DNA of 64,000 nt from Paenibacillus sp. Soil522 (lineage in GTDB: Bacteria > Bacillota > Bacilli > Paenibacillales > Paenibacillaceae). This document shows positions 44,732-54,118 of this stretch, one piece after another. The notes beneath the pieces were generated by a model. That model worked only from the letters and a program-made list of their open reading frames with translations. It did no database searches and was not told the origin of the DNA. How positions within the stretch are numbered: position 1 is the first letter of the stretch; each line of letters opens with the position of its first letter. A program made the position numbers and the translations under genes. The stretch covers positions 282,601 to 346,600 of the forward strand of contig NZ_LMRV01000001.1 in assembly GCF_001428245.1 (NCBI RefSeq), in the 5' to 3' direction.

Positions 44732-47224
44732 ATGACATTGCAATTTGCAGGCAAAAAGATTTTGATTGGAGCGCTGGCTTTCTCATTAGTCGCTGGGAGC
44801 GGTATCATCATACCTTCCGCTATTAGCGCTGCGGCCAGCGGTCTTACGACTCCGTTTAAAGACGTTAGCAGCGGTCATTGGGCCGAGAAGCATATCGCTA
44901 AGCTCGCCTTGCAGGGAATTATTGAAGGGAATACAACGACCAGCGGCGCTTTCGTATTTCGCCCTGGCGAAAATGTAAGCCAGCAGGAAGCTGTACTTAT
45001 GGCGCTGCGTTTTGCGGGCTTAGACAAGAAAGCGGATCAGGATGCGATCATTGGCTTCCCGTCCTCCTTTGCCGTAAGTAAATATTTTAAAGCATATGTT
45101 ACGCTTGCCTTTCAGGAAGGCCTGCTCGATCAAGCGGAGGAGTTCGAGCTCGCCGCCAAGGATACCAAGTTGGCTTGGGGCACGAAGCCTGCTGCCCGTG
45201 AATGGGTAACAAAGCTGTTGGTGCGCGCGATAGATAAAGAAGCGGAAGCAGTACGTTTGCAAAATACGGCCTCAGCCTTCTCGGACGCGGCTCAAATCAA
45301 TTCGCTGTACAAGGGTTATGTGAACGCGGCATCTAAGCTTGAGCTCGTGAAGGGCGTTACGACTGTCAAATTCGAACCAAAAGCGAATGTGACCCGGGCG
45401 AGTCTAGCAACGATGTTCAGCCGCGCGGAGAAGCTGTTCCCGGTAGCGTACGAGGGTCAAGTTAACGGTATCGTATCGGGGATAACCGACACATCGCTGA
45501 CAGTATTCAGCAGCAAAAAGGAAACAACCTATTCGCTTGATTCAGGTACGTTATTTTATCACTACAATACGGAAAAGCCGATTACGAAAGAGCAACTGCT
45601 GGAGTATGGAGACGTAACGGTCATTGCAAAAGACGGCAAGGCGCTATACGTCGAGGTGCAGGGCGATAAGCAGTATACGAAGACGATTACAGGAACGCTC
45701 GATCGCGTCATTGCGAATGAAAAGAAGATATACGTCTGGATCAACGATAAGCCTGTTGAAATTTTTTATAACGATTCAGTCGCAGTTGTGGACATTGAGG
45801 GCAAAGCACTTGCGCTAAGCGCAATTAAGAGAGACAGTCAAATTAGCATCGTGCAGGACAATTTCCGCGATACGCCGTTAGCGCTTAAAATTATTGCGTC
45901 GCCGCAATCATCGGCTGCGAACGTAAAAGGAACATTTTATGGAACGGATGGCGAGCTCCTAACCGTTATGGACGGTTCAGCGCTCGTATCTAAATTTATG
46001 GCCGATACGGTAACCGTTGAAATTGACGGAATGAGCGGCGCGATGGTAGGCGACCTGATTAAAGAAGCGGATCAAGTGGAGCTTACGCTTAACGAGGATG
46101 ATCAGGTGACGAAAATTAAAGTCGTGAACCGTAATGTGAAAGTGATCGCCGGTGCGCAAATCGCCAGCTACGTTTACGATAAAAAGCTGTTGACTGTCGT
46201 CGATGCTGAAGGCGGAAATGCCCAGGCGCTTTATTTTACAGATAAAACAAAAATCGAATACAGCGGCAACGTTATTTCACTTTCATCAGCAAACAACCTT
46301 CTGACTGCAAACCGTAAAATCATGATTAGCTATACCGGGAATTCAATCGTGTCTCTTCAATTCGTAACGAAGTATACGGGCACATTAGTTTCAATGAACT
46401 CGGCAGCCAATCTGATGACTGTCCGTTTAGAAAGCGGGGCTGCGGTTTCACTGCCTTATAATACGGCTTATGTTGAACATCCGGCGATTGCGAATGCGGG
46501 GCTAAGCGATTTAAAAACAGGCGATCTGCTAACGCTGGAATTAAACAGCAATCAAGACCGGGCAGCAACGATCAAAGTGCATGTGAATGCTCAATATGAA
46601 ATTATTTCCGTTGATTCGATTAATAAAATGCTTCGCGTCAAAAATGCTGCGACAGCCGCTTTCGATCTGCCGGTGCTCAGCTCGGAACTGCTAAGCGAAG
46701 CAGGGGCTAAGCTTACGATTGAACAAATTGCTGCAGGCGCTATCGTTAATGTGAGCTATATCGGCAAGCAAGCAGCTGTAGTAAAAACCGTTACGGCTAC
46801 GTACGGCAAGGTGCAATCCGTTTCGGCTAACAGCGTAACGATTGTGGATCTTGCGGGTAAAACCGTTGTTTACAATAGCAGCACAGGCTTTGTCATCATT
46901 GAAGGAGCTTCTCAGGGAACGGCAACGAGCCTGTTGACAGCAGGCGATTATGTTGAGGTTCTGAAGGATGGAATCAAAACGCAATTTACTGTAGCGGTCG
47001 GCGAGAGCCGCGTATTCACAAGCTACAATGCGGCATCGGGTCAAATTTGGACGGAGAAGGTAACGGATGCGGATAACCGCAATTATTTTAATGTAACCAG
47101 CAGTACAAAATATTTTTCGAACGGAAATGCAGCTCTGATAACCGCTTTCAAAGCAGGCGACGCGATTACGATTTTCGGGTTCAGAAACCATGCGATCGCA
47201 ATCGTCAAGCAGCCAAATCAGTAA
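44732..47224 (+). CDS. S-layer homology domain protein
   Basis: An 830-residue exported protein. Signal peptide at about 1-33. SLH-type repeats cover about 40-230 (FKDVSSGHWAEKHIAKLA; a middle degenerate unit; FSDAAQINSLYKGYVNAA). The remaining 600 residues are beta-rich with repeated short domains of the VNGIVSGITDTSLTVF type. SLH domains hold proteins to pyruvylated wall polymers. The cargo domain is not recognised. A terminator follows. GGGGGAAT lies about 11 nt before the ATG. Confidence 0.85.
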   Translation: MTLQFAGKKILIGALAFSLVAGSGIIIPSAISAAASGLTTPFKDVSSGHWAEKHIAKLALQGIIEGNTTTSGAFVFRPGENVSQQEAVLMALRFAGLDKKADQDAIIGFPSSFAVSKYFKAYVTLAFQEGLLDQAEEFELAAKDTKLAWGTKPAAREWVTKLLVRAIDKEAEAVRLQNTASAFSDAAQINSLYKGYVNAASKLELVKGVTTVKFEPKANVTRASLATMFSRAEKLFPVAYEGQVNGIVSGITDTSLTVFSSKKETTYSLDSGTLFYHYNTEKPITKEQLLEYGDVTVIAKDGKALYVEVQGDKQYTKTITGTLDRVIANEKKIYVWINDKPVEIFYNDSVAVVDIEGKALALSAIKRDSQISIVQDNFRDTPLALKIIASPQSSAANVKGTFYGTDGELLTVMDGSALVSKFMADTVTVEIDGMSGAMVGDLIKEADQVELTLNEDDQVTKIKVVNRNVKVIAGAQIASYVYDKKLLTVVDAEGGNAQALYFTDKTKIEYSGNVISLSSANNLLTANRKIMISYTGNSIVSLQFVTKYTGTLVSMNSAANLMTVRLESGAAVSLPYNTAYVEHPAIANAGLSDLKTGDLLTLELNSNQDRAATIKVHVNAQYEIISVDSINKMLRVKNAATAAFDLPVLSSELLSEAGAKLTIEQIAAGAIVNVSYIGKQAAVVKTVTATYGKVQSVSANSVTIVDLAGKTVVYNSSTGFVIIEGASQGTATSLLTAGDYVEVLKDGIKTQFTVAVGESRVFTSYNAASGQIWTEKVTDADNRNYFNVTSSTKYFSNGNAALITAFKAGDAITIFGFRNHAIAIVKQPNQ

Positions 47225-47264
47225 ATTTTGAAAGATTTCAGCTAGAGATATTTATTTTTTGTGA

Positions 47265-47293
47265 AAAAACTGCCTTTAGGGGCAGTTTTTTTT
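47265..47293 (+). terminator. Terminator after SLH gene
   Basis: AAAACTGCC / GGCAGTTTT stem with 6-nt loop and T-run. Confidence 0.85.
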
Positions 47294-47376
47294 ATAGAAT
47301 GTGCTTGATTAAGGTTGCGAAGCGTGACAAATTTCGCTACACTTTGAACGATAGTGTTTGATTAGGAGAGAGGACG

Positions 47377-48072
47377 ATGAGTGCGAAACAGAAAATGCGT
47401 CAAGTACTGGACATTGTTGCGGACATGTTTCCAGATGCGCACTGTGAGCTTAACCACAGCAATCCGTTCGAGCTTACGATTGCCGTGCTGCTGTCGGCGC
47501 AATGCACGGATGAAACGGTCAATAAAGTGACGGTGTCTTTATTTCAAAAATATAAGCGTCCCGAAGATTATTTGAGCGTACCGCTTGAAGAGCTTGAGCA
47601 GGACATTCGCCGCATCGGCTTGTTTCGCAGTAAAGCCTCCAATATACAAAAGCTATGCCGTATTGTCATCGATAAATATGACGGGGAAGTGCCGGAAAGC
47701 CATGAGGGATTGACTGAGCTGCCGGGAGTAGGGCGCAAGACGGCTAACGTCGTCATGTCTAATGCATTTGGCGTACCCGCTATTGCCGTCGATACGCATG
47801 TGGATCGTGTATCGAAACGGCTTGGATTTGCAAAGCCGGATGATACGGTGCTTGAAGTTGAGAAGAAGCTGATGAAGCTCGTACCGCGCGAGGAATGGAC
47901 TTTAACCCACCATAGGCTAATCTTTTTCGGCCGCTATCATTGCAAAGCGCAAAGTCCGCAGTGTCCGATTTGTCCGCTGCTAGATTTTTGCAAAGAAGGA
48001 AAACAACGTATGAAGCCAGGCTTTAAAACAAAAAATAAGACGATAAAACCTAAAATAGCCAATGAAGGATGA
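47377..48072 (+). CDS. nth: Endonuclease III
   Basis: A 231-residue DNA glycosylase/AP lyase for oxidised pyrimidines. The helix-hairpin-helix LPGVGRKTANVV (about residues 113-124) carries the catalytic Lys, VDTHVDRVS carries the Asp, and the [4Fe-4S] site is CKAQSPQCPICPLLDFC (about 189-205) with the expected C-x6-C-x2-C-x5-C spacing. A basic tail of about 20 residues follows. In B. subtilis nth lies next to dnaD. Confidence 0.95.
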   Translation: MSAKQKMRQVLDIVADMFPDAHCELNHSNPFELTIAVLLSAQCTDETVNKVTVSLFQKYKRPEDYLSVPLEELEQDIRRIGLFRSKASNIQKLCRIVIDKYDGEVPESHEGLTELPGVGRKTANVVMSNAFGVPAIAVDTHVDRVSKRLGFAKPDDTVLEVEKKLMKLVPREEWTLTHHRLIFFGRYHCKAQSPQCPICPLLDFCKEGKQRMKPGFKTKNKTIKPKIANEG

Positions 48073-48077
48073 TGAAG

Positions 48078-48350
48078 ATGAACTGTATTTCCGTATACAC
48101 GAACAATTTTGAGCTTTTTTCCGATATTTACGAGCAGGTGCTCGAGTCTCCGCCAGAAGAGAACGAGGATCTCGTCGTGGAAGGCGTTACAGTCAGCGGC
48201 TCCGGCGACGTGCCTGAGCAATACATCGAGCGTATGCGCGCTAAACCTGAGGTTGTCGTTATGAGAGACAAAGAACGCAACATTATGATTTTGCAGCATG
48301 GCAACGTATTTGAAATTTGTCTGCCGTCTGAAGAAGAGCAAGCCGTTTAA
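48078..48350 (+). CDS. Small conserved-looking protein of unknown function
   Basis: A 90-residue protein with ISVYTNNFELFSDIYEQV at the N-terminus and VEGVTVSGSGDVPEQYIERM in the middle; acidic, no membrane segment. GAAGGA lies 8 nt before ATG 48078, while ATG 48069 overlaps the nth stop. It is 10 nt before dynA, so it is probably in the nth-dynA transcript. I do not recognise a biochemical function. Confidence 0.6.
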   Translation: MNCISVYTNNFELFSDIYEQVLESPPEENEDLVVEGVTVSGSGDVPEQYIERMRAKPEVVVMRDKERNIMILQHGNVFEICLPSEEEQAV

Positions 48351-48360
48351 GGAGAAGCAA

Positions 48361-51300
48361 ATGACAGAAATAACAGTGCAAAGCATAGCGGGAGCATTAT
48401 CCGAGGCAGCCGGCTTGATGGCGGCAGCGGGAGATACAATACATGCAAAGCAAGCACAGGAGCTAAACAGTAAGCTGACCGAGGGTCGGCTTACTGTCGC
48501 TTTTTGCGGGCATTTTTCGGCAGGCAAATCAACCTTAATCAATCGTTTATGCGGCGCGAAGCTGCTTCCCTCAAGTCCGATCCCAACCAGCGCGAACGTC
48601 GTATCGATTCGCGGCGGCGATCGGGCCTATGCGGCAGTGGAAACGCTGCGAAGCGGCGTGGCGGCGAAAGCGGAGGTTCCAATCGACGAGCTTGACCGCT
48701 ATTGCATAGACGGGGAGCAGTTTACATCCGTGTCCATCGTTTATCCAAGCGCGCTGCTGGGCGACCATACGGTGCTGCTTGATACGCCTGGTATTGATTC
48801 AACCGACGACGCGCATCGGATGGCAACGGAGTCTGCACTCCACCTTGCCGACGTCGTGTTTTATGTGATGGATTATAATCATGTGCAATCCGAAATCAAT
48901 TTTACTTTTGCCAAGCAGCTGAAGGATTGGGGGAAGCCCCTATACTTTATCGTTAATCAGATCGATAAGCACCGCGACCGCGAGTTGTCCTTCGCAAGCT
49001 ATCGTCAAAGTGTTGAGGATGCGTTTCACGCTTGGCATTTGGAGCCGGCGGGGATCGTCTATTTGTCGTTGCGGGAGCCGGATCATCCGCAGCAGCAATG
49101 GGAGCAATTAATCGAGCTGCTGGAGCAGCTACAAACGCTCCGCAAGCCGCTTTGCGTATACAGCGTAGACGCCTCACTGCGTCATTTGGCGGATGGCCAT
49201 TTGAAGTGGGGCGAGCTTCAAGCGGAACCTGAGCGCGAACGGCTTCTCGAGGAAGCTGGCGGCGAAGAGGCGGCAGCCCGCGTATCGGGTGAAATGGAGC
49301 GGTTGAAGGCGCTGATCACTAAAATTGCGGGAGAAAAAGAGGTTTATCGGGCACAGCTGCGCAAAGAGCTGCAGACGCTGCTCGATAATGCAAATATTAC
49401 GCCTGCGGGACTGCGTGATTTGGCTCAGACGTTTCTGGAGAGCCGTAAGCCCGGCTTTAAGGCGGGTCTGCTGTTTGCGGCGGCCAAGACGGCTGCGGAG
49501 CAGGAAAGGCGCTTGCAGGCTTTCAGCGGGGAATTGAACGGCTTAATCAGCGCATCCATTGATTGGCATGTGAAGCATTTGCTGCGCATGGAAGCGGAGC
49601 GTACCGGTTTTGATGGCGAGCGGCTGGAAACGGAGCTCGCGCGGAAGCTTGCGTGGCTGCCGGATTCGGAATGGCTCCTTGCACGGGTGAAGGCTGGCGC
49701 CGTAATCGGCAATGAATATACGATGACGTATAGTCGCGACCTTGCCGCGGATGTGAAGTTGGTTTACCGCCAGCGGGCGCTTGAGCTGATCGATGCGCTG
49801 GCGGATCATGCTGCGGCGGCAGGCGAAGCTGCAGCCGCTGAGGCGAATGCACAGCTGGCGGCGCTTCGCGCACAGGCTGGCGCGCTTGGGGCGATGGCAG
49901 CGATGGAGCAGCGCGCTGCAGAGCATAAAGCGCGGCTCGCTGAGGCGATGGCTGAGGCGCCGGCGAGGCCGGTATTGCCCGCGCCGCGCGCTGCAGATGC
50001 GGGAGCGCAATCGCAAGCGGCTGGCAAGGCTGCCCGCGAAGCTGCCCGTGAAGCAGCTGCTGCGCGCGATTCGCTGGCGAGCGACAGCGGCGTTGCAGCG
50101 GCGCAGCGGCACGCGGCAGCGGGGCGGAGCGCCCTTGCCGGCGGAGCTGCCCTCGCGCAGCAGCACAGCGCTGCTGCGCGCTTAGCGGGCGCCGCTGAGC
50201 TGCTTGCTCCGCACGCGGCGCTTGCTCCCGCTGCGCACGCGATGCGCGATAAGGCGAAGCGCCTGCAGGACAGCCGCTTCACCATCGCATTGTTCGGCGC
50301 CTTCAGCGCCGGCAAATCATCGCTTGCGAACGCGCTGATCGGCGAGCCGGTGCTCCCGGTTTCGCCGAATCCGACGACAGCCGCGATCAACCGGCTCGTG
50401 CCCCCTACGGCGGAGCACGGCCATGGCATGGCGCGCATCGTGATGAAGTCGCGCGCCGCCATCGAGGACGACGTGCGCTATTCCTTGGCGCTGCTCGGCG
50501 AGAAGGCGGGCTCCGAGCATTTGCCGGATGCCGCAGCGCTAATGCGGGCGATTGACCGCCTTTCACCGGATTCCATCGGGGCTGGCGGCCGCCCGCATTA
50601 CAGCTTCCTGCGCGCCGCTCGCGCGGGCTGGGCAGAGCATGAAGCGCAGCTCGGAGAGCAGCTTTCGGTTGATCAAGCGGAGTACGAGCGCTACGTGGCG
50701 GAGGAATCGCGTTCCTGCTTCGTCAGTGAAATCGAGCTCCACTACGACTGCGCCTTAACCGCGCAGGGCATCGTGCTCGTTGACACGCCAGGAGCCGATT
50801 CCGTCAATGCGAGACATACGGGCGTTGCATTTAACTACATCAAGAACGCCGATGCCATACTGTTCGTAACGTACTACAACCATGCCTTCTCGCAAGCGGA
50901 CCGTCAGTTTCTGATGCAGCTGGGCAGGGTGAAGGATCAGTTCGAGCTCGACAAAATGTTTTTCCTCGTTAACGCGGCTGATTTGGCAGCTGATCAAGAG
51001 GAGCTTACAGGCGTATTAAAGCATGTGGAGGCGAATCTGCTTCAACATGCCATTCGTTCGCCGCGTCTGTTCCCTGTATCAAGCCTGCAGGCGCTTGACG
51101 GAAAAATGGATGGAAATTCAGAGCTGCTGAGGCGCTCCGGCATCGAAGCATTCGAGCAATCATTTATTTCGTTTATTCAAAACGACCTCGGACGTTTGGC
51201 CATTGATGCGGCGGAGCAGGATTTAAAACGTGCGGCAGCTACGGTTGCAGGCTGGCTGCAAAGCGCTGAGGGCGATGCCGCGGCGCGGGAAGCGGAGCTT

Positions 51301-52038
51301 AACGCATTAGCGCATGCTGTTAACGAAGGGAAACGCGAGATCGCAGCCCTGCAGACAGGAGCTATGCCCGAGCAGCTTAAACAGGAGCTTAGCGAGCTGT
51401 TGTATTATGTTGTGCAGCGTTTGCAATACCGTTTCGGAGAGTTTTATAACCTGACCTTTAATCCGGCATCGCTGCAGGACGATGGACGTGATCTCCGCAA
51501 AGCGATCTGGACGTCGTGGCTTGAGCTGCAGCGGCTTGTCCAGCTGGAGCTCTCCCAGGAGATGCTGGCAACGTCGCTGCGGATGGAACGGGGCGTTCAT
51601 TCGTTATTGCAAAAGCAATATGTCAGCTCGGCGCAGCGTTTGGAAGCGTCAATTGCGTCGTATAGCGCTATCCCATATGCAGCTGCAGCTTTGCCAACGC
51701 CGGAGGAGCCGGCTCCATGGGAAGCAGCCGCAGTCGATGCGAAGCTGCTGTGGAGCCGATTTAAATCGCCGCGTCAATTTTTTGAAGGAGAGGGCAAATC
51801 CTTGCTTCGCAAAGAGCTGGAAACGCTGCTTGCGCCTTCCTTGAACGGATGGATGTCTGAACAAACGGCGCGTTGGGCTTCGTTCTATGAGCAGATATGG
51901 CAGAAGGCTGCCGATCAAGCCGGCAGCCAGCTGCAAGAGGATATGCTTGCCTATGAGAGCGGGAAGCGCAGCCTGCTAATTGGAAGCGCGGATACGTCGG
52001 AGCTAAAGCAGCTATACAATCGGTTAATTCATATCTAA
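48361..52038 (+). CDS. dynA: Tandem dynamin-like GTPase DynA (YpbR)
   Basis: A 1,225-residue protein with two bacterial dynamin modules in one chain, as in B. subtilis DynA. The first G1 is GHFSAGKSTL (about 50-59) with DTPGID (about 141) and NQID; the second G1 is GAFSAGKSSL (about 645-655) with DTPGAD (about 807). Helical stalk segments follow each. DynA tethers and fuses membranes and protects against phage or pore damage. AAGGAG precedes ATG 48361. An Ala-rich, very GC-rich linker (about 480-640) is unlike the rest. Confidence 0.9.
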   Translation: MTEITVQSIAGALSEAAGLMAAAGDTIHAKQAQELNSKLTEGRLTVAFCGHFSAGKSTLINRLCGAKLLPSSPIPTSANVVSIRGGDRAYAAVETLRSGVAAKAEVPIDELDRYCIDGEQFTSVSIVYPSALLGDHTVLLDTPGIDSTDDAHRMATESALHLADVVFYVMDYNHVQSEINFTFAKQLKDWGKPLYFIVNQIDKHRDRELSFASYRQSVEDAFHAWHLEPAGIVYLSLREPDHPQQQWEQLIELLEQLQTLRKPLCVYSVDASLRHLADGHLKWGELQAEPERERLLEEAGGEEAAARVSGEMERLKALITKIAGEKEVYRAQLRKELQTLLDNANITPAGLRDLAQTFLESRKPGFKAGLLFAAAKTAAEQERRLQAFSGELNGLISASIDWHVKHLLRMEAERTGFDGERLETELARKLAWLPDSEWLLARVKAGAVIGNEYTMTYSRDLAADVKLVYRQRALELIDALADHAAAAGEAAAAEANAQLAALRAQAGALGAMAAMEQRAAEHKARLAEAMAEAPARPVLPAPRAADAGAQSQAAGKAAREAAREAAAARDSLASDSGVAAAQRHAAAGRSALAGGAALAQQHSAAARLAGAAELLAPHAALAPAAHAMRDKAKRLQDSRFTIALFGAFSAGKSSLANALIGEPVLPVSPNPTTAAINRLVPPTAEHGHGMARIVMKSRAAIEDDVRYSLALLGEKAGSEHLPDAAALMRAIDRLSPDSIGAGGRPHYSFLRAARAGWAEHEAQLGEQLSVDQAEYERYVAEESRSCFVSEIELHYDCALTAQGIVLVDTPGADSVNARHTGVAFNYIKNADAILFVTYYNHAFSQADRQFLMQLGRVKDQFELDKMFFLVNAADLAADQEELTGVLKHVEANLLQHAIRSPRLFPVSSLQALDGKMDGNSELLRRSGIEAFEQSFISFIQNDLGRLAIDAAEQDLKRAAATVAGWLQSAEGDAAAREAELNALAHAVNEGKREIAALQTGAMPEQLKQELSELLYYVVQRLQYRFGEFYNLTFNPASLQDDGRDLRKAIWTSWLELQRLVQLELSQEMLATSLRMERGVHSLLQKQYVSSAQRLEASIASYSAIPYAAAALPTPEEPAPWEAAAVDAKLLWSRFKSPRQFFEGEGKSLLRKELETLLAPSLNGWMSEQTARWASFYEQIWQKAADQAGSQLQEDMLAYESGKRSLLIGSADTSELKQLYNRLIHI

Positions 52039-52081
52039 TTTTCAATGAATGTAGATAGTTCCATCTTATTAACAGCTGAAT

Positions 52082-52122
52082 GCTTTTGCGGGCGCGTATT
52101 GCGCCTGCAAAAGCTTTTTTTA
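52082..52122 (+). terminator. Terminator after dynA
   Basis: GCTTTTGCGGGCGC pairs with GCGCCTGCAAAAGC (one mismatch), then seven T. The further 200 nt before the ABC transporter hold no gene I can support. Confidence 0.9.
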
Positions 52123-52333
52123 TATTTGTGTGTTTCTGTGCAAAAAGTGAGTAATTGGCACATATATGCAATGATTTAAGACCATTTAGGAGCATTGACC
52201 GTTTCCAATTTCCATATCGCCAATATAAGCGGTATCAATCACATATACGCATATTTATACTGTTTGCTCGCATTTCCCGATGCTGATAATATTCATTCAT
52301 ACTTACAAAATAGCAACGGGGAGATGGATTTAC

Positions 52334-54118
52334 TTGGACGTATTAAGGCAGTTGAAAGCATTTTATTGGGCGGAACGGAAGTTTTTGTTCTCCTCCATCC
52401 TATGCTTAATGAGCGCTACAGCGCTCGGACTTGTCTATCCGAATTTGCTGCGATACTTGATTGATGATGTGATCACGCCACAGAAATTCGAGCTTGTACC
52501 AGCGCTTGCTTTTACGGTAGTTGGAGTCGTCACATTTAAAGGCTTTATGCAGTTTTTACACGGATTTTTTGGCGGACGCCTCGGAAACCGGGTTGCCTTC
52601 CGCATGCGGAACGCTTTGTACGACAAGCTGCAAACGCTGTCCTTTCAGTATTACGACAAAGCCAAGACGGGCGATCTGATGTCGCGTCTGACAGCGGATC
52701 TGGAAGCGATCCGCAACTTTATCGGCTTCGGCTTTGCGCAGATTTTAAACATGGTGCTCATGATCGTGTTCGGAGGCGTCATGATGCTGTCGATTCATTG
52801 GCAGCTGACGCTCATCACGCTAGTAACGATACCGCTGCTCGGCTTTGCCGCGATTCGCTTCGAACGCAGCATCCATCCCGCATTTCGAGAAATGCGCCAA
52901 GCGATGAGTAACTTAACGACAGCGGTGCAGGAGAACATTACAGGAGTCCGTACTGTCAAATCATTTGCGCGCGAGTCGCATGAAGTATCGAAATTTTCGG
53001 TACGGAGTGAAGCGTATCAAACGAATCAAGTCGGCGCCGCTAAGATTTGGGCAAAATTTTTCCCGGTCATGGAGCTTGTAGCTAACTTAAGCGCTGTCAT
53101 CCTGCTTGTCACCGGCGGTATTCTCGTCATTAATCAGTCGCTTAAGCTTGGCGAGTTCGTCGCGTTTTTCAGCTTGATATGGTACATTATCGGTCCGATG
53201 TGGGGACTTGGGTTCCATATTAACAACTATACGCAGTTCAAAGCATCAGGCGAGCGGGTGCTGGGATTGCTGAACGAGCATGTACATGTCAAAAATATTG
53301 AGCACGCGATTGAAGTCAACAATGATTCGGTAAAAGGCCATGTACGCTTTGACCATGTTACCTTCAGTTATCCCGACAAATCGCCAGCTGTAACCGACGT
53401 TGTGATCGACGCGCCAGCTGGCTCTGTCATCGGATTTCTTGGAGCGACGGGCTCGGGGAAATCGACGATTATTCAATTGCTGATGAGAGCCTATAACGTG
53501 AAAAATGGCACAATAACGCTTGATGGCATCGATATCCGTAACCTGGACGTTGCAAGCCTTCGCCGCCTGATAGCGCCTGTGTTTCAAGAAACGTTTTTAT
53601 TCTCGGCCTCGATCCGCGACAATATTGCATACGGAATTAAAGATGTAACTCCGGAACAAATCGAGAACGCAGCTAAGCTGGCCAAAGCGCATGATTTCAT
53701 TATGGAGCTGCCGCTAGGCTATGATACGATCGTTGGCGAAAGAGGGATGGGTCTATCCGGCGGACAGAAGCAGCGGATCGCGATTGCGAGAGCGCTGATC
53801 AAAAATCCGCGCATTCTTATTTTGGATGACGCAACCAGCGCGGTAGATATGGAAACCGAGCATGATATTCAAGCGGGCTTCAAGGAGCTGATGGCGGGTC
53901 GCACGACCTTCATTATCGCTCACCGGATTTCTTCGCTCAGACATGCGGATGAAATTATCGTACTCGACAAAGGCCATATCGTTCAGCGCGGATCGCATGC
54001 GCAATTAATCGCGCAGCAGGGGCCTTACCGCGATACCTACAACATTCAATATGCTGATTACCCGCTGGATAATGCACCACTGGCGGCGGCGGAAGATCGG
54101 AAAGGGAGTACCGTATAA
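52334..54118 (+). CDS. ABC exporter, transmembrane-ATPase half-transporter, degenerate-site subunit
   Basis: A 594-residue ABCB-type half transporter. Six membrane spans fill residues 15-310. The ATPase has Walker A GATGSGKSTI (about 376-385), signature LSGGQKQR and Walker B ILILDDATS, where the catalytic Glu is Asp. Start: TTG 52334 with GGGGAG 10 nt upstream; the frame is open to ATG 52280, which lacks a ribosome site. The stop overlaps the next half-transporter, so they form a heterodimer that likely expels drugs or lipids. Confidence 0.86.
   Translation: MDVLRQLKAFYWAERKFLFSSILCLMSATALGLVYPNLLRYLIDDVITPQKFELVPALAFTVVGVVTFKGFMQFLHGFFGGRLGNRVAFRMRNALYDKLQTLSFQYYDKAKTGDLMSRLTADLEAIRNFIGFGFAQILNMVLMIVFGGVMMLSIHWQLTLITLVTIPLLGFAAIRFERSIHPAFREMRQAMSNLTTAVQENITGVRTVKSFARESHEVSKFSVRSEAYQTNQVGAAKIWAKFFPVMELVANLSAVILLVTGGILVINQSLKLGEFVAFFSLIWYIIGPMWGLGFHINNYTQFKASGERVLGLLNEHVHVKNIEHAIEVNNDSVKGHVRFDHVTFSYPDKSPAVTDVVIDAPAGSVIGFLGATGSGKSTIIQLLMRAYNVKNGTITLDGIDIRNLDVASLRRLIAPVFQETFLFSASIRDNIAYGIKDVTPEQIENAAKLAKAHDFIMELPLGYDTIVGERGMGLSGGQKQRIAIARALIKNPRILILDDATSAVDMETEHDIQAGFKELMAGRTTFIIAHRISSLRHADEIIVLDKGHIVQRGSHAQLIAQQGPYRDTYNIQYADYPLDNAPLAAAEDRKGSTV

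Noticed and set aside
49806-50462. 218-residue Ala-rich ORF on the minus strand
   Set aside because: It is the antisense of the GC-rich DynA linker; low stop frequency from base composition explains it.
52195-52464. 89-residue ORF before the ABC transporter
   Set aside because: Overlaps the transporter in another frame and lacks a ribosome site; ends inside well-conserved transporter sequence.
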